Below, one piece after another: positions 1 through 14,100 of a DNA stretch of 64,000 nucleotides (its first letter is position 1; each line of letters begins with the position of its first letter). Made by a program: the position numbers and the translations under genes. The notes beneath the pieces were generated by a model. That model was not told the origin of the DNA and ran no database searches. It was given only the letters and a program-made list of their open reading frames with translations. The stretch is from Sipunculus nudus (Eukaryota > Annelida > Sipuncula > Golfingiida > Sipunculidae), in NCBI GenBank assembly GCA_026874595.1, contig CM049310.1:28567058-28631057 (forward strand). The letters are read 5' to 3'.

Positions 1-185
1 GGCGTGTATTTTAACGTGTACATTAGAACGCGTACAGTTTAACTTGTATTTTGTAACGCGTGTATGTTAACGTGTATATTGTTACGCGTATTTTAACGTG
101 TATATTGTAACGTGTATTTTAACGTATATAAAGTAACGCGTGTATTTAACGTGTATATTGTAGCGTGTATATTTTAACAAGTATA
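1..185. repeat. AT/CG-rich minisatellite
   Basis: The window opens inside a degenerate tandem array of short units built from variants of TTTTAACGTGTATATTGTAACGCG, with alternating TAACGTGTAT and TAACGCGTGT blocks. The period is roughly 30 bp with many indels. It carries unusually many CpG for this AT-rich region. The array continues off the left edge, so its true length is unknown. No coding potential is seen. Confidence 0.8.
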
Positions 186-2245
186 TTTTTTAGTTTGAGC
201 ATCCACGGTAATGTAAGATGAATTGACAAACAACACAACTAGGACGATTAAAACGTTTTACCTGTGGCAGAGATGTCAATGGACAATGGATCCAACATGC
301 AGATCTTTGAGGTTACATACATAAAAACACTAAACTTGCATAGCGGCAATACAAGTAATAGTTATACATGTAATATAAATGATAATATTTACAAAGGTTT
401 GTCTGCAACTGAAAACGACGCTACCAGAGCCTAGGCGCCAACACTACAGCTTCACAGGGCACGCTAAGTATATCTTTGTCAAAAACGAGTAATCAACTCG
501 TCTCTCTGTTATCTATAGCTTCTACTGCCCATGGTTCTGTAACACAAATAAAATCCACAGCGTGGACTAATAAACAAGCCTGAAAATAAACGCGTATGGC
601 TAGCAGTTGAAGCACAAGAAGAGATCCGCTCGAATGAATCATAATACAATCCCAACATTCGTTAAGTACAAGATTTCATCGGAAGTCTAAACATGAAATG
701 CCTATACAGTTTTATTCAACTCTCGCTCTCTCTTTCTCTCACACACACTCTCTGGATAACATAAACGTGTATAAAAAAGATCTCTACGTTTGGCACCCGC
801 TGATACTCCATCTGCTCAGACACAGCAGATGCCAAACTAAGGACGACACGACACGCCTTCAGACATGCTATAATACGTGGCAGATGGATGGACGTGCGTG
901 CGTGCGCATCCACGGGATTGCCGAGGAAGTTCAGGACTACATGCAAACTCACTCCATGACTCCACTTCCTCTTTAATATACAATTCTTTCACTGGCCCTC
1001 AGTGCCGTCTTATTTGGATTCATCTAGCGTCTACGTTTGTAAACATGGCCTACAATCACAGTTAAAACAATCAACATTTGATCAAGGGTGCCTTGAAAAC
1101 TTAATACATAAACAACGATCAAAACACGGCAAGGTGAAATGCTCAATTTGCAGGTCAAAGAAAATGGGTAATCGCAATGAATTATAGTAGACTTCTCATA
1201 TTATTCAACAAACACCTCTGACGGCATATCTTTAACAGTTAGGCACTTAAATGTGTGCTAATTTCAAATTCTTCCCGCCCAGACACAGCTAGAGCTCTCG
1301 TAACAGATGACAAAGAATTCTTTTCTTCAGCAAAAGAAAACAAACATCATTCATTCTGGAACGTAGAGTATTCGAAACATCTTTGCGCAGACTATTAAAT
1401 TGAAGACACCGCCAAGGGCCCCAGCCAAGCAAAATAATAAAAATTGTAATAATATAACATATTCTTTCACACACACAACTGAAGCATCACAAAATGGTAT
1501 TGACTGAACAGCTATAAAATCATCAACTGTGTTATAACAATTATTGTAGTCACCCTTGTGCAGCAATGCTCTACCAAGCAGTCGGCTTGTGAGCCATTAA
1601 AATGAATGTCAAAGTATCAACATGCTGATAGTGGCTAATACATGGCCATTCTTTAACGCTTACACTATTATGTCAACCAATATACACCTACGCGGATTCT
1701 CTCCTCCAATTCATTTATTCTCTAACCAACAACTGCACACAGAGTTCATTATAGCCAATCACGAAATGGCATCATAGTAAACTAAAAAAATATGATACAC
1801 TGACAGTTCCTTGTTTATTGCTAGCATTTATTTATACCTGCCTACGTCACAGTAGTTAGTGATAGGTCTCCCAAGTCACAGTAGTTCATGACAGCATTAA
1901 GGCAGCGACAAGGGAAAGGTCAAGCCATCTGACATGATAACCAAGATCACACCTGTCCGACAGGCTCACCAGCCAGCGATCTAAAACAAGCCACTCGTGT
2001 CACGGTATATCATTAACATTACACTGTGGCCAGGCATGGTCAATTCACAACAAATAACTGATTGTGGCCTGGCAAATCTCTGCTAATCTTTATCACATTA
2101 TAAAATCTACGATCTTACCACCTGGCCAGAAGATCATTTTATCTAGATTAAGCAACAAAGCATGTGAACAAACACTTTGATGCAGGGTGATCTAATAGCC
2201 CTTAACTGAACCCTGACCGCTACGTCTGTACCGATGTGTGTCTAC

Positions 2246-2257
2246 GTATATATATAC

Positions 2258-2308
<51 letters not shown>
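2246..2308. repeat. (TA)n microsatellite
   Basis: About 60 bp of TA dinucleotides, interrupted twice by CATA, seen directly in the sequence. Confidence 0.95.
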
Positions 2309-2310
<2 letters not shown>

Positions 2311-3118
2311 TCAGAAAGACTTAGGTCACATGAAAAGATTCATTACAGAGCTAAGAGTCTTGGCCGATGATTAACCGAGTTCCTTACAAACACCCCGACT
2401 ATTGCTAAATACTAATAAGTTAGAAGAATCAGAATTGTTGCATTTTTTATTATTTCATTAAATCTAAATGAATCTATGGTTACGGCTTAATTTCAAAATA
2501 CTGGACCTGGGGTAAATGTATCTGGTTTTACTGATCACATCTGAAGGGCGACCAACATCCATTCTGGTGATAACAGAGGCAAGCGTGTGTAGGTATTCTC
2601 TAAAGGTTGGTGATGTCCCGAAAGATATTCCAGTTGCTTCTGCCTGCGAGGAACATCCTTGGTAATCACGTGAACATACTGTGATGCAACTGCAAGTGAA
2701 GTAAGCCTTTTGTTATTTCCATATCGCTGGTGTCGGCCTGTTTGTATCCTTTCTGGGACCTGCAGATTCTGTGATGAAGGAAGTTCTAAGCTAACAGCTG
2801 GTGGTCAGATGTCGAATAAACCAGAATAGATTGCAATGTTTTGGTGGCAGCCATTTTCAAAGACCGAAAGCTTCTGGCACACTAAATCTCTGTATGTCAA
2901 CGATCTATATTATGGGTTTGTCTATTTCTAATGCTTAAAAATTGATGGCTCTTCGATTTGCGCATCAGGTGCCAACAAAACTAATTATTTGTAATATCGA
3001 AATACCACCGTGGTTCACCGCAGATCACATTATCAAAAGCACTCGGAGGCAGATTAGGAGTCTATCGGCTATTATAGCATTCCGGACTGCTCTTTTCAAA
3101 CATGCGCTCCATATATAA

Positions 3119-3198
3119 ATATCTATCAAGGTCACATAAATACCTTTCAAGGTCATATTGACACCTATCAAGGTCATCTAAACACCTGTAAAGGCCTG
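3119..3198. repeat. Short tandem repeat, about 22-bp unit
   Basis: Four imperfect copies of a unit resembling ACCTATCAAGGTCATCTAA lie head to tail. The AAGGTCA core recurs in each copy and resembles a nuclear-receptor half site. With this spacing and degeneracy, simple tandem duplication is the better explanation. Confidence 0.75.
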
Positions 3199-4346
3199 AG
3201 GAAATGGAAGATTTACATCTGGGGTGTACATCTAGATAAATAAAACAGAATTGAAGAAAAGTCCTTATCGACAATCATCATAACGTATTCTGCAAAAACA
3301 TCAAAACTGGACTGCTCTGCAGCCTGCAAGTACAAAGTCAATAATACCATGGACTAACAAGAAACCCTGCCTTACCTACTGTATGTGCTCAGTTCTGATT
3401 TTAAGTCCTTGATGCCTATCTTTCAATGCTAAATATTCCTGCGAGCTCCAGTAGTTCTATTCATTTATACCAGAGTTGGGTTCTAATGCAAATGCATTTG
3501 CATATAAATTTTATACACATTTTTGTTACTATGGAATTTAAAATGGGGCGAGGTTTACAGGAACTAATAAAAAAAACTTTTATTTCAATGCATTTAATCC
3601 GAGTATCTTTTTGAGTTACATTAAGTTAGCTTATGAGAATACTAATCCACATTGACCTTCTTCAGTTTTAATGAAAATGTTTCAACTTTCCCTGAAAATA
3701 GATACAGGAAGTGTTAAGTGTTCCTCATATTTCTGTTGATGGGAAAATTTCCTAAATAAATAAATATATTTTAACTATGTAACAAAATGGCATGTAGATA
3801 AGTTTAATATGTCATATCACATTTTAACGCTTCTTTTATCTTCAAATGACTGTCGCAACCTGTGATGTGCCAATTCTTGTTCTCATAAATAATCATGAGC
3901 TTTCTGTTTGGCTTCTCTTATGTTACCCTGAAGTTCAGCAACCTGGATTTTAATTGGTACATAATTCAATAATAAGAACATAAGTTTTATATGAGCAATA
4001 TAATAAATAAAGCATGAATTAATTCATAAGGATATTGCTTTTCTGTGTCATTTTGTATCATTTCTGGCCTATTTTATTTCAAATTGTTATTATAAACATG
4101 AAATCAGCCTGATGTGATTAAAATAATCAGAAAACTTAAATATTTCTGTTTGCAAAGAGAAAAAAATATTTGTATCATTTCCACTGCTGATAACATGTTA
4201 TACTTTCTGATTTCTACTAGGAGATACCCTATACTCTGTGAGAACAGGTACAGAGTTTTGTAAACTTTGAAATATAAATATTCAAATGTCATATACAAAG
4301 TTCACTTCTGTGATATTCTAATATTTAGTGTCACAGTATAAAACTC

Positions 4347-4348
<2 letters not shown>

Positions 4349-4431
<83 letters not shown>
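4349..4431. repeat. (AT)n microsatellite
   Basis: An almost pure AT dinucleotide run of about 83 bp with one AA interruption, located within or just beyond the likely RIM 3' UTR. Confidence 0.95.
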
Positions 4432-4432
<1 letters not shown>

Positions 4433-4940
4433 CTACGCTGGTCTTCAGTTGAGGCTGATCCGAGTTTTATAAGCAGAATCAAGATGACAATAACTAGCAA
4501 ACACATTTTTTCTGGGAGTGGTCTTCAGAATTCCACTGGTCATATGTGCATCTCCTGTAGACATCAGCATCTTTATCCTGTAGAGGATGCTGATCCTAGC
4601 CATCCTGACTCTGTGGGATCTCATCCGGTGTTGTTTTATAACTCATCATATAGCCAGGTTCATCTACTTTATCCATAGCATCTGCCAGCCATCTACCAAG
4701 AAATCCTGTTGCCCATGGTAACACTGACCTCTCTGCGGCTGACACTAACCTAGAAAGCAATGTGGGGTCACTAGTCCTGGTAGCGTAGTGGTGTACCCAG
4801 TGGCCAACAGGTGGCACTGGAGGAGGATGAAAAATGCTGAGTTAATGCACTGCAGGAGATAAAGCGATATAGACAACACGTACTGTGTGAACGAGTAATA
4901 GATTATTTGACCTAAGGTGACTGTGACCTTGAAGCCTGGG

Positions 4941-5147
4941 CTATGTCCTTGGCCCTCCTTGGTATAACGTATCCATGGAAACAGAGTTCCTCCTGGAATG
5001 GGTATGGTGACTAACCAGTGATGAACTAGTAAATAGTTTGTACCAGCCTATCACAATGTTTGACAGGTCCAGATCATCCAACAGAATTTGAGCAACACCC
5101 ATGAAAACCTTCCTGTCCATACGTCCATAGTCACCCCACACTGTGAC
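4941..5147 (-). CDS. RIMS: RIM exon: end of C2B and C-terminus with stop
   Basis: The exon starts after an acceptor ending in tttcag at 5148-5150 and runs 68 codons to a TAG at 4943-4941. It encodes the C2B end, including WGDYGRMD, FMGVAQILLDDLDLS and VIGWYKLF, all hallmark RIM blocks, followed by SSSLV and a basic Ser-rich tail (SRRNSVSMDT). In vertebrate RIMs the tail after SSLV also carries a basic RR-x-S pattern, so the terminus is complete. Phase 0 in. The stop ends the gene. Confidence 0.95.
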   Translation of the reverse strand, partial: VTVWGDYGRMDRKVFMGVAQILLDDLDLSNIVIGWYKLFTSSSLVSHHTHSRRNSVSMDTLYQGGPRT

Positions 5148-8100
5148 CTGAAACAACCAAAGCAAGTGACACATAATTAAAGTTATAGTAAATACATCTC
5201 ACTACCAAATACTTTTTTTTTCATTCACCTCCGAAACAAATACTGTTTTCATTCAGCCATTATTTCCTATTAAAACAAGGGCCTAGAGGCACAAATAGTC
5301 CCCTACCAAGAAAAGTGTTCCATTCATGATACCCAAATTTTCTAGAACCTTGGCAAGAACCCGTTTAAAAATGTAAAAAAAAAATTTAAGTTAAAAGATT
5401 TTGCACAATATATGGAAACATGTGAAATCAGAAAATTTCACAATCAGCAAAATTTGAACTCTGTTGGAAACATCAGTCTGAAAATAATTCTATTCAATAT
5501 GGTATTTATTTGAATTTCCCATAACTTCAAGGAATCCTTGCTTATGATTTGAAGGCTTAAGTGTTCTTATTTACTTACTTATCTAAGAGAAAGTAAAAAA
5601 GAACATATTGGACCACAGAAAGTAGTTTAACAGAGGTGGTGCCACCTGCAAGTTATAATCATATGTCAGTCATGTGTATAATTTGGTGAAGAAAGCAGCA
5701 AAGGGTCTTAGAGATATGTGATAAAAGAATGGGGTGGGACGGACAAATAGAAGGACGGACAGACTGAAGCGGACCATTTTAGTAGTCCACCCTCCTACAG
5801 CAGGGGACTTATAATAAATATGGCATGTACTAGGCTAGTACTTAATTCTTGTATTTACTTCACATATACAGCTTTATAAAGAAACTAAAATAAATTTAAT
5901 TGTAAATCCCCTGAATCTGCCATCATCCCTGTGTGTGTGTGTGTGTGTGTGCGTGTGTATATATACTTTTTTTTTCTCAGTCTGTATATAGAAGAAGGCA
6001 ATGGCTTTACATTAAGACTAAATTTATTATCTGTACACAAGCTTTCAAAGCTCATATATACTTCATCGTCTTCTTGCCTAGCCATCTGATGAGGAAGCCT
6101 GTGAGCTCAAACACTAGACAGTCTACTCAAAGGCATGTCCATTTTCCTTCTTTAGACATATTTCAATTAAATACTGCTAATGTCTTGATCAGAGGAAAGC
6201 ATGATAATTAATAAATTGTTGAGTTTATCCAGATGCAGATGCAATTACAGGATTAACTCTCATCTTTCTGACATCTATTATTGTGCAAAAGATATCTTAA
6301 ACAGTTATTAAAAGACTTAGAATCTTAAAGGGGCCTATTCAAATATCTGATGTAATCCATTCGACCTTTAATAAAATCTCATGTTATACAGGCTGTCCAT
6401 TTTGTTTACAACTTCCACACGTGCATTGAGCCAGATCCCGTAACATGGTTGTCTGTCAACATGTGCACATACTAACAGCTTGTAGATAAACAAGCTCACA
6501 CCACGTCACAGGGGTGCTAGCAGGGCCTTTCATGGCAGGAATTACCAAGTGTTCACCAATATTTACTCAGAGAATTGATTCAAAATTTAAAACAAGTGAC
6601 CCATTGGTCACAACACTCAGCTGAAGTTTGAAAAATTTTACCAAATGCAAAATTTGCTAATTTTTTTATTGTAACTGTTATTCTTATGTATTAGCATATG
6701 AAAGCTATGAGGAAATGGCCCTCCTACTTGGTTAGTAAATTTCTAAATGACTGCAAAACTAATACTCTGACAAGACTGCCATAAAAAAAAACAGTAGCAG
6801 TTTTGAGATAGTGTACGTGTTGCATATGAAATATTTACAGATCATGGGACAGACAGGTGGACAGAATGGACTGATACCTTTATTTATCCTTCCATGGGAA
6901 TATTCTTTAAAGCTTTTAAGCTTATATTAAACCCTATTTTTAGCATATAAATTTTTTGCATTAATAGTTTAAATCAGATTCAATTTTTTTAATAATAATT
7001 TTAAATCTGCAATAAAAAATTCAAAAATATAAGTTAATTCAGAATTGTAAATTGCATCATTATTTATCCATAGTTTGGCTTACATCATGTCAAATTATGC
7101 ATACACATATATTTTATATTTTTTAAAATCACAAAATGTTTAAACTGAATTTAAAAGAAAATTGTTTTTTAAAGATAATGTCACTTAGAGAACATAATGC
7201 TACAATATGGCATCTTCAAGAGTACTCCTTGAATTACTATTTAAAACAGTATTGTACATTGGAGTTTTCAGAACATGCTTATTTTATCAACAAAAAGTAA
7301 AAGATTCAGTAAATTTGATAAAAAAAAAATCCCCTTTTCAAATTAGGTATAATTACTGTTGGTTGGATGACGGAGAAACAATATAATTTATAATTATGCT
7401 AATTACTATTTCAGCTATAATTTAATACTAAAACTAATATTCAATTTCACACCTTGTAAAAAGGAATGCACGGTTTAAACTTTTCTGAAGTAAGGAATTC
7501 CTCATCTGATGAACATCCACAATTTTACAGCAATACACCACTTTGTGGACAAAATTATATGTGCACTTAAATCATTGTAACCCACTGTGATACAATACAT
7601 AATCCAAAATGTAACAAAAAATCAAATATAGAAAATAATAACATTCATCTAGTTTAAGCATCATTCAAAGAATGGGGGGAGGGGGGTGCAGGGCTAAGCA
7701 GAAGCCAAGCCAAGCTGAGCCAAGGCAGCTGCCTTGAGTGGGTTACATAACACTGGACAGGGCTGATAATTGATTGTACTGGCTGGTTCACTTGCTCAAT
7801 TTAAACAACACTTGACAAGGTGTCTAAAAACTTGAATAAAAGCTACTCTTTTCAACCAATTCTTTGAAATTTCAGATTTTAAAAGATTAAATCCATATGT
7901 ATACACACTGTGAAAATTAAATCAAAATTGCAAACAGAGAAAAAACGTGCTGTTACCATGGCTGGACAAGATTTAAGGAACTGATTTTATGTTTATACTA
8001 ATAACTTAAAAAAATTTGCAAAAATTCAGATCTAATATTGGGTACACAATTGAATCTTGATTATATAAAGTTACATCCCTGAAAAAAATTCTCTAGCTTC

Positions 8101-11100
8101 AATAATTTTCATATTAAATGAGTGAATATATTTCCTGTTTTTTTTTTACAAAGTGCATTATATTCAGGCCCATAACTTCAAGAAATAACACCAGACTGAT
8201 CTAATTATGGTATGTACATAGGAAATATATAGAGGAATGGTTAAATTTAATATGATCAATTTCAGATCAGTGGTTTTTTATATCAATTATCATGCAGTCT
8301 TCAAGTGAAACAATGGATTTTTAATGGAAAATTGATGTTTTTCCTTTTTATCTCAAAGGAACGAAGTCATAGTAACCAAATTTTCAGTATGGTAGGAGAT
8401 TTTGGGGACAACCAACTGTATGCCAAATTTTTTACCCATAGTTTCAACAGTTTCAAAACGATGGACGCCCGGACAGTCATTGGACAAAGGTCCATGACTA
8501 TCTATAGCTCAGATGACTTATAGTCAGCTGAGCTAAAAATCAAGTATGTAGATGGCTGGCTTTATTGGTATTCTGTAAAGATTTATGGCTTCATGGAAAG
8601 AGTACATGGAGTTATGAATGAGACCTGAATATCTAGTGTTGTATGCTTAGGTATGCTCAGTCTCTTACCGCTGGAACAACTACCACATACCTGCAGTATT
8701 TTATTGGCATAAGGCTCGGTGAAGTACAGCTGCTGCTGGTACAGCGGGTCGAGCGTTCGGCGAGCTATCGTCGTCTTCTGTTTCTCAGTACAATGTTTGC
8801 CTTCCATAAGGTACACCTTCACATATGGTGCTGCAATACAAGCTACAAATGTTGTTGCCAGACACTTCACTCTAATAGGACATCGGTGGATGCACTCACA
8901 ACAGTCTATCAGATTGTTCCCTCAGAACCCTGGCTTCTTTTTATGGACACTATAGGAAAATTTCCATCAAATTTTATGGATCCATTAGGTCACAAAACAC
9001 AAAATGTTAACCTTCTTTTTGAGATAAAGCAGTTGAAACATGCTAATCTCTAATCATATTTCTGGTCAATCAGGCCATTTTTGCATTTGTAGTGATTTTT
9101 AAATGCCAAGAACCTGCATGTTTCCCACATCTGGGTTTAATTCTTATGAAATGTACAGACAACATAGCTTTACAAATCATACTTAAAATCTGCGTTTCAT
9201 ACACTTTTTATATTAAATAACATTAATTTAGCAATCATTGGCTATGAAAATGAAATTAAGACCTATCACAGGCATACACATTAGAAAATTGAATGGTCTT
9301 ATGGAAGGTAAGAATTTTCTATAAAGACATTAATTTTATGTGTATTTAAATTCAGCAATGTTTGAATTCTTGGATTTTCATGATATTAAGGCACTGTGGG
9401 CAACATGTTTGACATACTCATTCCCAGTTCAATTATTTAAATTCCATTTCATACATTAATACAGTTGAATTGAATGGCTATATCATACTTTTAGCTTTTT
9501 CTATATATGGGATCAAATAGTCATGTTGAATTTAATCTTTTTATCTTTAACTTTCTTCATCTCCAGATACTTTTCTTTAATTCCCAGTGATACATACCCA
9601 GTATGTAAAAGATTCTGTTATAAATTGCCTCAATGTTTATAAAACTTCACCTGTTGTATGTCCTCAACAGCATCTGTGCTTGACAACTTTGTCATTTAGA
9701 AAACTGCAGCAACTGTCATAGACACCATTCGTGTGGAATTAACAGATTTATTTGTTATCAGGTTTTCTACCGTGTGTATTTCTCACTCAGAGCATAATAA
9801 ACTGAAAACTGGCAGTGTACAACAATGCAATTGTAACAGTATAGCTAGCAAGGCAGACCCTAGTCTGATTTTTAATTCTTACTATTTTTTTGTGACTATT
9901 CTTGGATTAGCCATGAATAACTCTTTCAGCCAACAAAAATTTATGGTTCTACTATTTAGTTCCTATGACAACATAACTGGGCTATATCCCTTTGTGTACC
10001 TGGCAGTATTTTTGCTCCTGGCTTGGCCATGAGACCCCTGGCACGAATCACTTCTACTTCTAAATGGCCTTTCCTGTCACACAGACCAAGCTGGATCTCC
10101 CCGAGGCACGGAGAGCCGAGGACTTGTCGTCCCACGAGCTGAGACGGACCCAGGCCTTCAATGAAGTCTCCAAACTGACCTTCAGGACCCAAGCGCATCC
10201 CAGATGGAAGCCACATCCTATGAAACAAAGACAGAGTAAGCAAACATTGAAATCACCAAACTCCAACAAACAATGCCAGCACTGACCAAGTATTAGCTAT
10301 GATCCTCTGTTGATGATCTCTATCACATATGATACTAAGACCTTCAATCACCTGACAAGTTTTAAGATAAAGGAAAAATAGAAGTGAAGCACAGAAAATT
10401 AAAAGTCAGTATCTTCTTGCTGGTCAACTGATTGATACCTGTTCCACATGGCAATGCAAACAGTTTCAAACCATTTTTAATCCACATTTAACATTCACAC
10501 TGAGTTGATAAAGTTGTTTTGAATCGGTTTTGGCTATATCATTTTCAATCCCTATTTGATTGTGGATTGAAACCTTTCACACAGCCGTAAAATGTTAAAC
10601 AAATATGTTTTGGCCAAATTGAGCGTAATCCCTTCTTCCATCCCAAGTGAGGTTACAGGCATCATCCATTGTTTCATATGATGCCTCTGTTTAAGAGGCA
10701 TGACACCATGTGTACTTGACACAATGGCTGGGCCTAAACTGTTTTGTAAAAGCACCAAACTTGTTTCTGCAATTCACATGGCCAAAATGGTTTGCTTTGG
10801 GTGTAGCTGCCAGGTAAAAGGGTATAAAATGGAGTATATTAAAATGTGAGACTAATGCTGCCTTCTGATCAGGTTTTTAAAATCAGGAACAAAAATAGGG
10901 TCAGAAATTTGAGTCCTCCAGTGTGTAGCATTATGTAGCTTGAAATCAGAAGCTAGAATCAGCTGAGTAAACTTTAAGTTCTATAATAAGCGTTATGTTT
11001 ATCAACACAAGAACTTACCAAAGAACAAAAGAATAGCATGTCAGGTTTATTAAAAATAATGCATTAAGCTTAAATATAGACAGTTACACAATATTGTATT

Positions 11101-14100
11101 TCATATGCACAGAATTTTACATTTCAAATGTACCTTACAATATAGCATTCTGCCATTTTGGAAATGTTATACAAAGCAACTTCTACACTTGTTCAAATGG
11201 GAATTATCCAGTAGGAAGGTGCTTGGAACAGTTTGCACAACTGGGAGCCCCAAAATCATGTTTAGACCCCATGTCTTGCAGAACAAGAGTCACTAAGACC
11301 TAATTTCAGGTTCCAATATTTCATCAGAACCTGTTTTTATCTCAAGTTCTTGGTACAAAATTTAGTTTCTGTTTGGTTTGGAAGACACAAGGCCAGCCTG
11401 ATGAAAGAACAACAAGGTCAATCACCATAGTTCATCCCAGGGAAATGAAATAAAGTAATTTTATCTTGAGTTAAGCTCACAGACACAACTGGATAGTGAG
11501 ACACACCTAGGGAGAGGTTTGCCCTGCTTTGGAGTTGAATTAGATTTATTTTATTTCAAATCCTGCAATGTCACAAATGTGGGAATTTAATAATTTACTC
11601 CTGAACACTTGACATGAGAGTAAATTTGGACACTTACGCACTGCTGGAATCACTACTCATACTCCCAATGCTGCCGTCAGTAGAATCCTTGCTGGTTTGA
11701 CGAATCATCCGACTCCTCATGTCAGCTGCGGCTCCCACTTCCTCGCTTCGTTGGAAGGATGACCTTGGCTTCTTCCCACCTTCTGACGCAAGTAAAGCAT
11801 ACAGTTTCCATGTCAACGGTAACTGCCCACCACCAAGAGGGAAAGCAGATGTACAAACTTGTATGGTTAGTTACACAATAAACGCCCACCACCAAGAGGA
11901 AATGCATGACTTACATGGTCAGTTACACAATAAATGCCCACCACCAAGTGAGAAAGCATGAGTTAACATGGTTATTTACACTGTAAATGCCCACCACCAA
12001 GAAAGGAAAGCATGACTTACATTGTCAGTTACATTGTAAATGCCACCACCAGGAGGGAAAGCATGACTTACATGGTCAGTTACACTGTAAATGCCCACCA
12101 CCAAGAGGGAAACCATGACTTGCATGGTTAGTTACACAGTAAATGCCCACCACCAGGAGGGGAAGCATGACTTATATGGTCAGTTACACTGTAAATGCCC
12201 ACCACCAAAAGGAGTTGTAACCACAATTACAGGTCACTGGGTGCATATTTCTGTTCTAGATGAGAAATAGAATTAATCCTCATTTTACATTTTAATGATG
12301 ATCAGAGCTATTGGTCATAAAGGTCTAATAAAAAGCCATTTCTTCCTACAAAGATTCACTTTCAGACAATCTGTGGAAATAAAATTGCTGTAGTTAATTT
12401 TTTAAAAACATTTGCAAGAAAATAACTGGTGGAAATTCTGCTATAGTTCTGACAGCCTATCTATGCAGTTTCAATTATTTTATGATGTAAAGAAACATCT
12501 ATGCTTTTATCTATTTCACTGTTGGTGTTATTATTGTACATCTTAAATGTATAACTGGTCTGGGATTTACAAGTATTAATGTACCACTAACAGAGTGACT
12601 GATAACTGGACAACACACACTCTTGTTCAGGGGACCCTAGAGCAGTTAGAGAACATTCTACCAACTCTATACTACACCTAAGCCTAAGCCAGGTGTAACC
12701 TACAAGACATACACCCTCAGGGAACCTAAACAAGTGCCACTACATGAGATGTGAGAATATATTATATACATATATATTATATATTATGAATAAATGATCT
12801 GAAAACATCTTATATATAATATATATTTATATACATAAGCCAGTAGGGAGTGGTATATAACATATTGAAAGAATTTTCAACATTAATAATAATAATATAT
12901 TAACCAGGTGTCCCAGAATAAAATGCCCCGCTTTTTTACTCATAATATCTCGTGGTAAATGTATCAATTCCATTGAAATTTCTCAGGGTTTAAAATACAT
13001 ATATATTCATTATTTGACAGGTAAACTGTTTGATATCCTTCCCATGCCAAAGCCTGCCTCTGTTCAATACTCAAAATTTGAGAATTGTTTACACAAAGTA
13101 CTGGGCGACAGACTGCAGAGCCTCCACCTGTTTACACTCACACAGTTCATCTATATGCCGCTTGAGCTGTGCATGCAGTCTTGCTGATCTTGATGCATGA
13201 TGCAAACACCTTGCCTCTATTTCTAGTTCAAGCAACTGGCCACATCTTGATACTGTTGGTTATTATTTTGATTTTCTTCATAAGCTGACTGTTATTTTGT
13301 CATTTCCCTTGGGGGACATCATACCTATTAATACTGTGTTTATTCAAATAAAATATCCACTTAAAATAAGTAGAATTGGAGGAGGCCTGAAAGTCTAGCA
13401 AGCAAGCTGACAGAGAATGCAGAGCGCATCATGGATAACCCCCACCATCATAAGAACTGGCAGTGTTTTTCTACAAGGAATGCCTACTGTTCACCTCTAC
13501 CACTTAAGACGTTATTCAACCAGAATATACAGAGCAACGTGATGACCTCTACTTACAGGAATCTATGATACAGAGAGCACATGTGCTGATTAGCAACTAC
13601 AGGGTTAAGGTATAGCCCAAAGTGCTTACCTCCAAAAACTCTGGATAAACCTACCAGTGACAAAAATGGTAAAGTAGGGAAGCAAGGAGTCACTTATTGT
13701 TAGCCACTACCAACATGTTTAGTATCTTGGTCATCTGACATTTGATTACTGTAAAATCTCCACTTAAAACCGCACTTCCCATTAAAACCGCACCCAGACT
13801 TTGCCGAAATTCCAGGTGAGACACTGCGAGGGGCTCAAATACTAAGAACCCCCCTTTAAAACCGCACCAACTTTCGCTACGGAATGATTTGACAAAAGAC
13901 ACAATCAAGCTATCAACTAGAAATGAACACTCGTAGGTTGCGACTCGGCCATTCCTGTCTACTTTAAAATTCCTTGGGCATTTTATTTAAACACATCATT
14001 ACACTTTTTTGCAGGGTCACTCAAGCATGAAGTTTGGGAAGACCTAAGGGCCAGTGAACCTCTGCCTGTTTATACAATTTTATATTCCGTGCCGTATTCT

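Larger units (their letters stand above)
186..4940. other. 3' flank and 3' UTR of the RIM gene; no other gene seen
   Basis: This stretch lies after the RIM stop codon in the direction of transcription. The 3' UTR must begin at 4940, but its end cannot be fixed. Minus-strand AATAAA hexamers occur, for example at about 4073-4078, but none is decisive. A minus-strand ORF at 4596-4817 (73 codons) has no family I recognise and is most simply UTR. Short ORFs elsewhere (698-976, 877-1187, 1289-1566) overlap each other on both strands and have no domain signature or convincing splice sites. Microsatellites and one small tandem repeat are listed separately. Confidence 0.6.
5148..8690 (-). other. RIM intron with (GT)n tract and a 1.9-kb repeat
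   Basis: The last RIM intron. It contains a GT microsatellite (5930-5960) and a full copy of the 1.9-kb dispersed repeat (6589-8536). A short GGACGGAC stretch near 5745-5765 resembles the inner part of the 1.9-kb repeat's 3' end. No alternative exon was recognised. Confidence 0.8.

Noticed and set aside
3119-3198. Cluster of AGGTCA half sites as a nuclear-receptor element
   Set aside because: The motifs come from tandem copies of one 22-bp unit in the 3' flank, so repetition alone explains them.
4596-4817. 73-codon minus-strand ORF downstream of the RIM stop, preceded by a pyrimidine-rich stretch and CAG
   Set aside because: Protein-like in places, but it lies after a complete conserved C-terminus, has no recognised family and no donor. 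Treated as 3' UTR.
5930-6211. 92-codon plus-strand ORF starting in the GT tract
   Set aside because: A product of the microsatellite and AT-rich intron; the opposite strand is also open.
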